From: Xenopus tropicalis
Lineage: Eukaryota > Chordata > Amphibia > Anura > Pipidae
Reading direction: 5' to 3'
Assembly (NCBI RefSeq): GCF_000004195.4
Contig: NC_030681.2
Location: 86,677,539-86,741,538 of the forward strand
Length of the DNA: 64,000 nucleotides
The position numbers and the translations under genes are program-made. This document shows, one piece after another, positions 33,145-45,436 of the stretch. The stretch's first letter is position 1. The number at the start of each line of letters is the position of its first letter. The notes below the pieces were generated by a model that ran no database searches, was not told where the DNA came from, and saw only the letters and a program-made list of their open reading frames with translations.

Positions 33145-33430
33145 TAGCTAGAGATGAGTGAATCTGTCCCAGTGGAAAACTTTGGAAATGTGAAAATGGC
33201 CTGTGGCAAAAAAAATTCTGTTGCGCGGCAAAAAATTCTGTTGCACGGCAAAATAATTGCAGCTCAGGTCATCAATAAACTGACACACACTTCTTTGACG
33301 TGCATAGAATTTTTTCCACTGCTAATGTTTGCACCCATCTCGCAAAAAAAAAATCCGCCAATGCTGAAAAGGGGAAATTCACAGCAAAATTCATGCCTGC
33401 TGAAAAATGTTGCTCATCATTGCACATAGC
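33145..33430. repeat. Dispersed repeat (GATGAGTGAATCTGTCCC)
   Basis: It starts AGAGATGAGTGAATCTGTCCC and ends near GTTGCTCATCATTG, a partial inverted match. It contains an approximate tandem of AAAATTCTGTTGCGCGGC. The ORF at 33154-33429 has no recognisable relatives and is probably incidental. From 33431 to 34740 nothing is recognisable. Confidence 0.5.
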
Positions 33431-34739
33431 ATTGCCATAAAATCAAAAAATTAGTCAACTATGCGTCTACTGTAGATAGAGAGCAAATAGCATCTGGTCT
33501 CAGCTTTCATTCTTGTGTTCTTTGCATTATACAGAACTCTTTTAGTCCAACAATTATTAGGTATTATTTGTGCAACTAATACAGTGGTTCTGAATGCATG
33601 GGTGGGTCATAAAGGAGTAATTTACATTACTCAACACATAATTCCTTTGTAAGTGAGGGTAAAAGCTGTCAATGAGTGGTGTGTCATATAAGGGGCATTA
33701 ATTGCCAGTGAAATAGAAAAAATACATTTGTTCACATTAAACAGCTATGTAACTGTCCCAAAGGCAATCAAGTTTATTTTTTCAAATCGATCTACATTTT
33801 TACGTGAATATTGGGTGCTGGGGTTTCTGAGACCTTTTAAGTTTCCTTTTTTCTAATTATTGTTTTGTTGTCACTAATGAATCAATGTATGTACTGTTTC
33901 CTTTATTTTTTACCTAAGCTTCAGATTTCAAATCTAGCACATGACATTTTCCTTAATTAAAAACCACCACCTAAATCTTCTGAGTACCTCATCAAAATGC
34001 ACCAAAGACAATATTCTGCATACTTTCATCAGTAATGCAGTCTGAGCCTCGAGTACCAATTGTGGAAAAAAACAGTAGTGAAGAAAATTAAAATGCACAA
34101 AATTAAGGAATTTGTCAAAATGTTGCATTATTAAATAAAATATCAGGCATAAACTTTAAAAATACTGATTTATTTAAAAAAACATTTCGCCTACTTTTCT
34201 ATAACTTCGGTAGGGACGTAGATGATTTACATTATAGTCTGAAATGTACCATAGACAAAGATCGGTTGTGGGTCACTCAGTAAAATTTGCCAGGCACTGT
34301 ACATCTGTTACTAGAGACATTTGAAAGTTTTATGTCTCATTACAATTAGCCACCTTAGTATTTTGTCCTGCTGGAAAAATATTTTGCGTTAACGAATACA
34401 GGTTCATGTAGTAATTACATACATATTACTTGGCCATTAAAATTATTCTGTTAAATATGCTATTGAGCTGCTTTCATAAAAATTCCATTTTACAGGGCTT
34501 TTATTTAATAGAACATTTGGACACAGTTTCACATAATCTTAATTGTTTTGCAAGTATGGGTTCCATGTGAAACACTTTGCTTTTTACAAGGGTACAGGGT
34601 GGCCAGTCTACAAGTATTTGCAATGGCAATGCTGCAGAAATAGCCCATCACTGAGTTCTACCCAGTTGCTACTTGTTGCAGCCACTTTAAGTTTGTTCGT
34701 AATGGATAGTGAACTTTTATTGTTTTTGCAGCTAACTCC

Positions 34740-35379
34740 TGACTAATGCAGCGTCGAGCCTGTTGTGCCCCCTTTTCCCTCCCCCTGATACCGAAATAAA
34801 ACAACAGACAACTAATTTTGGGGAGAGAAGGCCGCATTTGTTTAATGTAAATTATTTAATATAAATCAGTAAATATATATATGTAAACAACCATAACTTG
34901 TATTAAACCGTTTGTAAATCCAAACATTAAACAGCAAATTACTGATACCTCTAAAGAGGTCTGACCCTGAGCCCAGGCCCGGAGCCTGTGTCCTGTCAAT
35001 TATCCAAGTCCCATTCTAGGATTATCCATCTCCCTGAGGACCCCAGGCCTACCCAGTTACCCACTCACTTTTCCTTTTTTTTCACTGCACCTTTTTAATT
35101 TCCTCTGGGGCTCAAAGTCAACCCCACCCCCCGCACTGCAACTACTGGAATCCAGCCTATTAGGAAGGGAGGGGTGCTGTTGATCCTGCTCCTTCTCCCG
35201 CCGGAATATTGTTCACATCCGGGGAGGGTCTTGCTTTTATCCCTGCCCTGAGCCTGTAACAGCTGGGATATCCTGTGGGGGGGGGGGGGGGGGTGAAAAG
35301 GGGGGCTGTCCTCCTAACATAGTCATGCCCTGCTTCCCTATCATTTTATTCAGGTCATTGGGCTCCCTTCCTTGTATTT
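34740..35379. other. Unidentified GC-rich block with a G17 run
   Basis: Unlike its surroundings this block is rich in C and G (about 34965-35340) and ends in a 17-base G run at 35277-35293 followed by another G6. It could be the end of an unrecognised retroelement. No ORF. Confidence 0.4.
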
Positions 35380-38007
35380 TCTAAAGACACATTTATATAG
35401 ATTTGATTCTGACGGCATACTACCAAAGTCATTCAGTTTTAAAGAAAAACATGTTTCTCTCAGAAAGCTAAGAGCGATTAAAAATGGTGGAGGGGTTTGT
35501 CTTTACGTAAAGTCAGATTTAAAGCCATGTAATAAAGACATTACCAATGAAAACGTTGAATCTCTTTGGGTAGAAATTTCAGTAGGGCTGAAGGTCACAA
35601 AGAAAATGATCATTGGTGTATGCTATAAACCACCCCGTATAGATGAGGGGGATGAGGCCCAGCTACTGTTGCAAATGGAGGAGGCTTCAAAATTGGGTCA
35701 AGTTGTTATTATGGGGGACTTTAATTATCCGGACATTGACTGGAGTAATGGGGTGGCTAAGTCAGAAAAAGCTAGTAGGTTTGTAAACATGCTAAATGAC
35801 AACTTTTTATTTCAGGTGGTTCACATGGAACCCATACTCGGAATGATTCTATTTTGGACCTGGTAATATCTAATAACACTGAACTCATCTCTAACATTTG
35901 TGTGGGTGAGCATTTGGGGAACAGTGATCACAACATGGTCTCCTTTGAGATAATGCTGCAGAGACAGCGCTATAAGGGAGTAACTAAAACGCTCAATTTT
36001 AGACGTGCAGACTTTGCCAGTATAAGGGCATCTCTGTAATGTGTCAACTGGGAAAGGCTTTTCATAGGGTTAGATACAGAAGGAAAATGGAACATCTTTA
36101 AAACATTGCTTTGCAGGTATACACAACAGTATATTCCCCTTGTAAGCAAGGAGAGGCATCGCAAAGCAAAACCTTTATGGCTGAATAAAAGTGTTAGTGT
36201 CGAGGTTGGTAAGAAAAAACGTGCTTTTAAAGCATTCAAGTTAGCTGGGACAGCAGAAACTATCACCAGGTACAAGGAAGCAAATAAAGCATGCAAAAAA
36301 GCTATCAGGCAAGCTAAAATAGAGATGGAAAGGGATATTGCAGCTAGGAGTAAAAAGAATCCAAAATTATTTTTTTTTGGTTGATGAGAACGGGGAATAA
36401 GCAGAAATTTTGAACTCCTATTTTTCATCTGTCTATACATCTGAGGAGCCAGCTAATGAAGGCTTCCCTTTTAATATGCCCAGTTCTAGTAATTTACCTA
36501 CTGACACATGGGTCACTCAGGAGGAATTTCAAAAGAGACTTGAACATGTAAAGGTAAACAAAGGTCCAGGACCGGATGGGATTCATCCCAGGGTATTAAA
36601 TGAGCTGAGCGCTGTGATTGCCAAACCTCTTCACTTAATTTTTCAGGATTTGTTGAGGCCTGGCATGGTGCCGAGAGACTGGCAAATTGCTAATGTGGTG
36701 CCGTTATTTAAAAAGGGATCCTGCTCTCAGCCTGAAAACTATAGGCCTGTTAGTCTGACATCAGTATAAGGAAAGATTTTGGAAGGGGTAATAAGGGATA
36801 AGGTACTTGAATACATTGCAGTTCACAATACTATAGGTTTGTGCCAGCATGGTTTTATGCGTAACAGATCTTGCCCAGACTACTTTAGTCGCCTTTTATG
36901 AGGAGGTGAGTAGGAACCTCGATGCTGGAATGGCAGTTGATGTCATCTACTTTTGATACAGTACCTCACAGAAGGTTAATGATCAAATTGAGGAATATTG
37001 GCCTAGAACATAATATTTGTAATTGGATAGAGAACTGGCTGAAGGATAGATTACAAAGAGTGGTTGTAAATGGCACATTTTCTAATTGGACCAGTGTTGT
37101 TAGTGGAGTACCGCAGGGGTCAGTCCTTGGTCCTTTGCTTTTTAACTTGTTTATTAATGACCTGGAGGTGGGAAAATATTGTTTCTATTTTTGTCGACGA
37201 CACTAAATTGTGCAAAACTATAAGTTCAATGCAGGATGCTGCCACTTTGCATTTGACAAAATTGGAAAACTGGGCAGCAAACTGGGAAATGAGGTTCAAT
37301 GTGGACAAGTGCAAAGTTAGAAATAATACATATATATTAGAAATAATATAAACGCAAACTATCTACTGAATGGTAGTGTGTTGGGGGCATCCTTAATGGA
37401 GAAGTATCTAGGGGTTTTTGTTGATAACAAGTTGTCTAATTCCAGACAGTGTCATTCTGTGGCTACTAAAGCAAATAAAGTGCTGTCTTGTATAAAAAAG
37501 GGCATTGACTCAAGGGATGAAAACATAATGTTGCCTCTTTATAGGTCCCTGGTAAGGCCTCACCTTGAGTATGCAGTGCAGTTTTGGGCTCCAGTCCTTA
37601 AGAGGGATATTAATGAGCTGGAGAGAGTGCAGAGACGTGCAACTAAACTGGTAAAGGGGATGGAAGATTTAAACTATGAGGTTGGACTATTGAGGTTGGG
37701 GTTGTTTTCTCTGGAAAAGAGGCGCTTGCGAGGGGACATGATTACTCTGTACAAGTACATTAGAGGGGATTATAGGCAGATGGGGGATGTTCTTTTCTCC
37801 CATAAAAACAATCAACGCACCAGAGGTCACCCCTTTAGATTAGAGGAACGGAGCTTCCATTTGAAGCAGCGTAGGTGGTTTTTCACGGTGAGGGCAGTGA
37901 GTTTGTGGGATGCCCTTTCTAGTGATGTGGTAATGGGAGATTCTGTTAATGTCTTTAAGAGGGGCCTGGAACATTGTATATATAGTATATATAGAATATG
38001 TATGTGA
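35380..38007 (+). pseudogene. CR1 ORF2 (endonuclease and RT), broken in several places
   Basis: Pieces in order: endonuclease with GGGVCLYVKSDLK, VIMGDFNYPDIDW (to 35866); a frame change, then LDLVISN and the catalytic GNSDHNMVSFE; a stop at 36037-36039; linker with PLWLNKSV (36106-36384); a frame change near the T run at 36370; RT fingers with GPGPDGIHPRVL, NYRPVSLTSV and a stop at 36767-36769; a deletion removing LDFAKA of motif A near 36950; [20 protein letters not shown]; a shifted catalytic DDTKLCKT near 37200; then the 209-codon C-terminal frame 37378-38007 with [15 protein letters not shown] and RRLRGDMITLYKYI. No active product is possible. Confidence 0.9.
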
Positions 38008-38114
38008 GTGTATAGATTGGTAAGTATAGGTTTGTGTGTGCTGGGTTTGCTTGGAGGGGTTGAACTTGATGGACTCTGGTCTTTTTTCAACCCTATGTAA
38101 CTATGTAACTATAT
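35380..38114 (+). mobile_element. CR1 LINE (family B), nearly full ORF2, many small lesions
   Basis: The copy runs from inside the endonuclease domain to a typical CR1 3' end (GGTTGAACTTGATGGAC...TTTTTTCAACC, then TATGTAAC units). It is 5'-truncated. It lies tail to tail with the related copy at 38272-40090. Confidence 0.92.
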
Positions 38115-38271
38115 GTAGTTTGTCTACATACCTGAAATATTTTCACTGTAGTCCAGCAGGCAGATGTCAACTACAACAACGTTGACATTACGAAAAGTTC
38201 TATAAATTAGAAAAAATACGATTTTTTTTCTCAAAAAAAAAAATCGTGTTTTAATGAATGGGCCCCTTTTT

Positions 38272-40090
38272 GTTACATAGTTACATAGTTACATAGTTAC
38301 ATAGGGTTGAAAAAAGACCAGTGTCCATCAAGTTCAACCCATCCAAGCAAACCCAGCACACCCAACCCACACCTACCAATCTATACACTCACATACATAA
38401 ACTATAAATACAACCACTAGTACTAACTGTAGATATTAGTATCACAATAGCCTTGGATATTCTGATTGATCAAGAACTCATCCAGGCCCCTCTTAAAGGC
38501 ATTAACAGAATCTGCCATTACCACATCACTAGGAAGGGCATTCCATAACCTCACTGCCCTCACCGTGAAAAACCACCTACGCTGCTTCAAATGAAAGCTC
38601 CTTTCCTCTAATCTAAAGGGGTGACCTCTGGTGCGTTGATTGTTTTTATGGGAGAAAAGAACATCCCCCATCTGCCTATAATCCCCTCTAATGTACTTGT
38701 ACAGAGTAATCATGTCCCCTCGCAAGCGCCTCTTTTCCAGAGAAAACAACCCCAACCTCAATAGTCCAACCTCATAGTTTAAATCTTCCATCCCCTTTAC
38801 CAGTTTAGTTGCACGTCTCTGCACTCTCTCCAGCTCATTAATATCCCTCTTAAGGACTGGAGCCCAAAACTGCACTGCATACTCAAGGTGAGGCCTTACC
38901 AGGGACCTATAAAGAGGCAACATTATGTTTTCATCCCTTGAGTCAATGCCCTTTTTTATACAAGACAGCACTTTATTTGCTTTAGTAGCCACAGAATGAC
39001 ACTGTCTGGAATTAGACAACTTGTTATCAACAAAAACCCCTAGATACTTCTCCATTAAGGATGCCCCCAACACACTACCATTCAGTAGATAGTTTGCGTT
39101 TATATTATTTCTACCAAAGTGCATAACTTTGCACTTATCAACATTGAACCTCATTTTCCAGTCTGCTGCCCAGTTTTCTAATTTTGTCAAATCGCTCTGC
39201 AAAGCAGCAGCATCCTGCATGGAACTTATAGTTTTGCACAATTTAGTGTCATCAGCAAAAATAGAAACAGTACTGTCTATGCCCACCTCCAGGTCATTAA
39301 TAAACAAGTTAAAAAGCAAAGGCCCAAGGACTGACCCCTGCGGTACTCCACTAACCACACTGGTCCAATTAGAAAATGTTCCATTTACAACCACTCTTTG
39401 TACTCTATCCTTCAGCCAGTTCTCTATCCAATTACAAATATTATGTTCTAGGCCAATATTCCTCAATTTGATTATTAACCTTCTGTGAGGTACTGTATCA
39501 AACGCTTTAGCAAAGTCCAAGTAGATGACATCAACTGCCATTCCAGCATCAAGGTTCCTACTCACCTCCTCATAAAAGGCAACTAAATTAGTCTGGCAAG
39601 ATCTGTTACGCATAAAACCATGCTGGCACAAACTAATAGTATTGTGAACTGCAATGTATTCAAGTACCCTATCCCTTATTACCCCTTCCAAAAGTTTTCC
39701 TACTACTGATGTCAGACTAACAGGCCTATAGTTTTCAGGCTGAGAACGGGATCCCTTTTTAAATAACGGCACCACATTAGCAATCCGCCAGTCTCTTGGC
39801 CCTATGCCAGACCTCAATGAATCCTGAAAAATTATGTGAAGAGGTTTGGCAATCACAGCGCTCAGCTCATATAATACCCTGGGATGAATCCCATCCGGCC
39901 CTGGACCTTTGTTTACCTTTACATGTTCAAGTCTCTTTTGAATTTCCTTCCGAGTGACCCATGCGCCAGTAGCTAAATTACTAGAACTGGGCATATTACA
40001 AGGGAAGCCTTCATTATCTGGCTCAAATAAGAGTTCAAAATTTCAGCTTTTTCCCCGTTCTCATCAACCAACTTACCCCCCTCAACCAAC
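38272..40090 (-). mobile_element. CR1 LINE (family B), 5'-truncated, open RT frame
   Basis: The copy starts (3' end) with GTTACATA units at 38272-38304 and extends to about 40090, where a 20-bp stretch (TCAACCAACTTACCCCC) is duplicated and followed by a C6-A-G7 inverted junction. It matches the plus-strand copy but lacks about 22 bp near 40018 (the TTCATCTGTCTATACATCTG part), which explains why its frame opens only at 39994. Confidence 0.93.
38423..39994 (-). CDS. CR1 reverse transcriptase, partial ORF2 with intact RT core
   Basis: An uninterrupted 523-codon frame holds the whole RT palm: GPGPDGIHPRVL near residue 32, NYRPVSLTSVVGKLLE near 86, QHGFMRNRSCQTN near 124, motif [15 protein letters not shown] near 153, [20 protein letters not shown] near 218, catalytic FADDTKLC near 249, then the C-terminal region ending FKRGLDEFLINQNIQGYCD. 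The endonuclease is absent, and the ATG is simply the first Met after the 5' damage, so this is a fragment of a polyprotein, not a host gene. It shows that the insertion is young or that the frame has survived by chance. It cannot mobilise itself without an endonuclease and ORF1. Confidence 0.85.
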   Translation of the reverse strand: MPSSSNLATGAWVTRKEIQKRLEHVKVNKGPGPDGIHPRVLYELSAVIAKPLHIIFQDSLRSGIGPRDWRIANVVPLFKKGSRSQPENYRPVSLTSVVGKLLEGVIRDRVLEYIAVHNTISLCQHGFMRNRSCQTNLVAFYEEVSRNLDAGMAVDVIYLDFAKAFDTVPHRRLIIKLRNIGLEHNICNWIENWLKDRVQRVVVNGTFSNWTSVVSGVPQGSVLGPLLFNLFINDLEVGIDSTVSIFADDTKLCKTISSMQDAAALQSDLTKLENWAADWKMRFNVDKCKVMHFGRNNINANYLLNGSVLGASLMEKYLGVFVDNKLSNSRQCHSVATKANKVLSCIKKGIDSRDENIMLPLYRSLVRPHLEYAVQFWAPVLKRDINELERVQRRATKLVKGMEDLNYEVGLLRLGLFSLEKRRLRGDMITLYKYIRGDYRQMGDVLFSHKNNQRTRGHPFRLEERSFHLKQRRWFFTVRAVRLWNALPSDVVMADSVNAFKRGLDEFLINQNIQGYCDTNIYS

Positions 40091-40905
40091 TTACCCCCCA
40101 GGGGGGGTAATGACAGGTGGAAATGTAAAAGCACCATTGGACAATGGCATTATCCAGATAGTTTGTAAAAGGTTGCAAGGATATATTATGGAATACAGTT
40201 TCAAACACTGTCTGCAATGTAGCTGTATGTTATGCAAAAAAATGAACATTTACCAAATATTGGTATGAGAAATATATAAAGGCAAAGCCTATGTTTCCTA
40301 AATCAGAATTCAAGCTAGCACATATAGCAGTGAAATCTTTCCAGGTATTACAAAATGTTAAAGGCATATCTAATTACAGGGTACAACGTTTGGATGTTTG
40401 ATGTATCTCAATTTCTCAGGCACAATAAGTTGAATCTAAGAAGTTATATATTTCTAGAAATGAATGTCTCATAAATTGCAGAGTGATAACTGAGCAGCAT
40501 GTAATCATGCTATCATCTTCCAGTCTGTCTTAGTATCTTTGGTTTGAAAAGATAATATTACCTCAATGAAAATGCACAAAGGATGTTTTGTAAAGAACCC
40601 AGATTGCATGTTAATATGTAGGTGTGTGTGAAATAAAGGGCATATTTATTACTTGTCAACCTTCAGCTTTGGAATAACCAATTCTAGAACTGGCTTGCAT
40701 TTTCTGGCATTCATTGTTTTTTAATTCATTTTTATTTTAAGAAAAAGCTTGATAGGTATTAGGAGGCATGTTTTTTATTTTATAATATAGTACAAAAATG
40801 ATTAAGTAAATGATGGAAGGTTATGATGGGGACAGACATATGTAGGAAAATGGGAAATAGAGAAAAAGTGAAGGCTGTATAGGACAAAGGAAATACTTTT
40901 AGTGG

Positions 40906-41115
40906 TACAGGTGTGGGACCAGTTATTCAGAATGCTTGGGACCTGGAGTTTTCTGGATAAAGGATCTTTCTGCAATTTGTTTTATTATTACAGAGAAAAG
41001 GAAAGCATTTTAAAAAATCAGAATTATTTGCTCAAAATGGCAAGAGAGATGGCCTTCCCATAATTCAGAGCTTTTTTGGATTACAGGCTTCTGGACAACG
41101 GATCCCATACCTGTA
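40906..41115. repeat. TACAGGTATGGGACC-family MITE
   Basis: Termini TACAGGTGTGGGACC and GGATCCCATACCTGTA are inverted. The interior has TTCAGAATGCTTGGGACCTG and a TTTATTATTACAGAGAAAAG stretch shared with the copies at 41758 and 45478. Confidence 0.88.
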
Positions 41116-41170
41116 TCCTAATAAATATAAATCTTATAGAATATTATCAAATATATATATATATATATAT

Positions 41171-41313
41171 AGAATGTCATATAAAGCAGGGCACTCACAG
41201 GATTTAAAAGTATGGTGAAAAAGAAATAAAGCTTATTTGTTATACCAACATTTCAGTCTTTCTTAAGATCTTTGTCAAGGAAGGCCAAGTAATACTGTAT
41301 ATGACATTCTATA
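41171..41313. repeat. Small inverted-repeat element
   Basis: AGAATGTCATATA at 41171-41183 is mirrored by TATATGACATTCT ending at about 41312. The interior has GCAGGGCACTCACAGGAT. An AT run precedes it and a (GA)n tract (41327-41354) follows. Confidence 0.55.
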
Positions 41314-41757
41314 TTACCCTTTTGCAGTGAGAGAGAGAGAGAGAGAGAGAGAGAACTCAAAGTTCCCAAAAAATCATCCCAAAGCATGGCAAGTTGTAAC
41401 ACAAAGTGCAGTGAGCACCACAGTGGAGCCATATTGCAACAGGTCCAAATGTAAATGCTTTTGCCAACTTTGCACCTCCTTCCTTTTGTGCCATTTAACA
41501 ATTAGATAACCCAAACCCACTGGGGGGGTGCCAATAGATTAGGCACCACCAGCGTGGGTACCTGAAAAAAGAACACAGTAGTTTAGTTCAACAAAACTGC
41601 AATGGAACATTTTTAGTAAATAAGTTCTGTAATATGGAAGTAGTAAGCACATTTGCATTTACAAAGGTTTTTTAATAGCTGAGAAATTCACATTTTTGTT
41701 CTTGCAGTATAATGCTTATTAAACACAGCAAAAATCACTTACACTTAAAAGATGAGA

Positions 41758-42035
41758 TCTGTTATTCAGAATGCTTGGGACTTGGGGTTTTCCGGATAAG
41801 GGATCTTTCTGTAATTTGGATCACCATACCTTAAGTCTGCTAAAAATAATTTTAACATTAAATTACCCCAATACGATTGTCATGCCTCCAATATGTTTAG
41901 CCTGGATCAAGTACAAGGTGCTGTTTTATTATTACAAAGAAAAAGGAAATCATTTTTTTTATATTAGAATTATTTGCTCAAAATTGGCTCTATGGGAGAT
42001 AGACTTTCCATAACTGGAAGCTTTTTGGATAACAA
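41758..42035. repeat. TACAGGTATAGG-family MITE, ends worn
   Basis: It shares ATTCAGAATGCTTGGGAC, GGATAAGGGATCTTTCTG and CTATGGGAGATAGAC with the other copies. The outermost termini are missing. Confidence 0.8.
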
Positions 42036-42175
42036 ATAACCATATAGCCTCAGGTCTACCTATTAGTTATGTTTTGGGCTCACATTGCTCTAATTTTTCA
42101 GTAATTGTAAGTATATTCTAGAGAGCTACATAATATGCCTGAAATAAAATGACAAACAAAAAAACAGCCTCATGC

Positions 42176-42179
<4 letters not shown>

Positions 42180-42227
<48 letters not shown>
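42180..42227. repeat. (GA)n microsatellite
   Basis: An uninterrupted AG dinucleotide run of about 48 bp. From 42228 to 43736 I see no recognisable feature. Confidence 0.97.
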
Positions 42228-42230
<3 letters not shown>

Positions 42231-43736
42231 ATTAAAGGGCATCTAGTAATTGGAGATCTGGCACATAAAGCTCTTGAAGGTCCTAGCATATTGGCTTAAT
42301 TAGTTTATGAGCCAGATGTCAGTGGAGGGTCAGGCAGAGTTTCTTGAAGAATTCTTTATAATACATAAATGTGGGATGCAGAATACTCCAGAGATAAATA
42401 ACGTGTCTTCACTGAGAATCATTGGAGGACATGAATGAGTGAGATGAATTTGTTGAGAAGGAGTGCTTAAAAGAAACAGAAACAATAGACTCACACACTG
42501 AAAGTCAAAATGCAATGCATGACAATTGTTCTTAAAGAGAAAACAAAATAGCCTGTTGTCAAAACATCATGAATCTTTTGCATGCTGTTGGTCCCAAATG
42601 TCTGCATTAGCATTTTACACGTTTACACGTTTATGAGTGATCTATTGGGGCTATGTAGTAAAAGGTGCACAAGGCCAGTCACTTATGTGTTTCTGCACTT
42701 TGCAAAACTTTTTATTACATATGGGAGGAAAATGGATAAAACAATAAAAAAAACAAAAACAAAGGGTTTTGTTGTACCTTGTACGTGTCTTTTAGGGGAT
42801 ATAAACCTAAACTTGAAATTTTGCCTGTTACAAGTTTAACAACTTAATTATGATTGAAATTAGTATTAGTGTTTTCCTGTCCTTTCTGCACTGTTGGTTC
42901 TGTTTTTTGAAATGATTTAGCAGAAGTCAGCCTTGCATGCATTCTCACAGGTCTGATAATCTGAGGCTTCTGTACATTGTTTTAAAGGTCAGAACTACAA
43001 GGGCAGAGAAAAGAAGGCGACAGGTAGCACAGTTATAATTATAAATAAATAAACTATAAAACCATTGAAAATGTATGCTAAAAAGCAGTTTCGTTTTGTT
43101 AATGTGTTTGTGTTACTGGTCTTTTAATAATTTTGATTTTTAGGTGTTTGTGTTACTGGTCATTTTTAGTTAAATGTCTGCCATGATACCATTAAATTGA
43201 TACTCGACTGCTAAATTGAATCATTATTCAGTGTAAGGATATAATCATAAATTTATGTTTGCTGTAGTTTTTATTGTTGTTATATTTATTGTGCACTAAA
43301 TGTATATCTATTATTACGCTAAGGGCTCTCAAATGCAGCCCCTTCTTTTAAATTGCATTGTACTCACTGAGGCGCAGGCAAAAGCCAAACAGTGGTGGAA
43401 TGCAACCAGATGGTTCCACCTTTGTGCAGTGCTTGTAGCTCTCCACTTCACGAGGGTGCAGTTGATGGTCTACAACCCTTAAGGACATATGACCTCACCA
43501 GCTTTCTGAAAGACCCTATGGTTCATTAAAGTAGGCAGCTGCAGTGACACTGGAATTATAACAAAAACTGCTGCATTATGTGTAAAAAAAACAGGGTGAT
43601 TGGTGTTAGAAATTACACTTTGGACACTGAATTTGCAGTAGACGAGCCCTCCAGTGCAAAAGGCCAGAATTAAAGCTATGCACTCAATAAGACCACCTTG
43701 CCATCCTTTATTGACCTAATAAAACATGCATGCTAT

Positions 43737-44072
43737 GGGGCACATTTACTAATCCACGAATCAGAATCCCAAATGGGAAAAAATCGGATACGAAAATTTT
43801 GCGACTCTTTCGTCGCCGTCGCGTTTTTTCCGTATTTTGCCTGACTTTTTCAACGGCGTCGCAATTTTTTTGTATTGAGCAATTGTAAACGGCGGAAAAA
43901 CCAATCCGATTTTTTCGCGACGGCGACAAAAAAGTCGTGGAAAATATACGATAAAGTCATAACGCCAACGAAAAAATCTCGGGACATACGAAAAAGTCGC
44001 AAAAATACCGATCATTACGACAAAACGTGTTCGGACACTTTTGGTCTGTTCGTGGATTAGTAAATCTGCCCC
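43737..44072. repeat. Palindromic MITE (GGGGCACATTTACTAATCC)
   Basis: The 24-bp termini match at 23 of 24 bases (43737-43760 and 44049-44072). CpG- and A/T-rich inner segments such as CCGATTTTTTCGCGACGG are partly self-complementary. Overlapping ORFs on both strands come from this structure. Relatives lie at 50235-50616 and 50981-51410. Confidence 0.82.
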
Positions 44073-45436
44073 TATGTGTTGGAAGGCACAAAACACGTCA
44101 GGATTGATGTGAAATAAAGCTTTGTTTCACTTTCATTTGTGTTTGGAGCATGCACCCATTGGAGAAATTGCCAATATGTTTTAGACTGTTTTAGGCTACA
44201 TTTTCTTTAAATAATTCAGTTGTATAATAGACCTTTCGTGGTGGGCAATACTCTTCTTGCTATGACACAATGACAATAACAATGACACACTTTACTTTTA
44301 TTCATCAAAGGGGCAGGTACACCTACTTTTTCATCACAAGCTCAATGAATAGGGCTTGCGCTGAACATACTCTTTATCCTAAGGTTTTTATTAAGAAATA
44401 TCTATGTTTCCTGTTATTATTTGCATTAAATACATTTTAGACCCCTTACATTTGTTAACTTCATATCTAACTTCCTGCTTCTGCCAAGTCACTGTTTGAG
44501 TAGGAGTGGGTAGTAAAACAAATGATCTGTTTATAGATGAGCCCTCTGCATATAAGGCTGCTCCTTATATCAAAGCCCAATAAAAGCTGCAGCTTAAAGA
44601 AGAGAGGGGTTTTCTTATGCAGAGTGTAGTGTAACTGAACAAATTACCGTATTTATAGGGGGAGCAGGAAAGGGAGTTCAGGGAGAAACAAAACAATTTT
44701 CAATGAATGCTTTATAATGTAATGCGGATGTATTTTAATTAAAAGAATAGACAGAATACATGTTCAATGAAAAAAGGCAACCAATACAAAAAAAGTAAAA
44801 AATGTGCTTTCTTTGCAAAAATACCTCTGCCTTTAGTATGTTTGTAAGCACAACAAAATTTAATTCTGCTTATGGTGTATTTATTGCCTCAGTAAACATT
44901 ACATACATGTATTTAGATGTTCAAAAGTATGCCCCACCCTTCTGAATATTAGTTCCAAAGCCCATTCTTTGTCCACAGAAAGTTCTCTATTTGTACCCCA
45001 ATAGTCCAATTATATGTTTAGTTATACGTATGAAATCAAATTGCTCATGTGTCTTATCCTCTAGGGATCAATTGGTTAAACAAAATAGGTAAACATTTTT
45101 TGTGAGGCACTTCAAGAGGAATATTACATTACAAATGACACATGTTGCATTTAAGCTGTAACAGTCGACTCTATCTTGATTAGGATGAAATACAATATCC
45201 AACTGCAAAGAGAAGGATATTGGATCAAAAATCTGGATACATTTCCCATGCATAAGATCCATAAGATCTGCTGTCTGGATACAATGCAAGTGTCATCTGA
45301 CACATTTTTAGACTCATCCCACAGTTCTCAATCCAACTGGAGGAGAAGGTGCCACAACCTGAGATCCACTATTGTGAGAAAGCAGTACCAAAAATGTTGC
45401 AGACAAAACAGCTTAGTGGTGAATATTTCTCTTCTT

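Noticed and set aside
38423..39994. Host gene for a reverse transcriptase-like protein
   Set aside because: The frame ends in a CR1 3' UTR with an 8-bp tail and matches broken copies nearby, so it is a LINE fragment.
41253..41509. Frames with Arg-Glu or Leu-Ser runs
   Set aside because: They are translations of the (GA)n tract and its surroundings.
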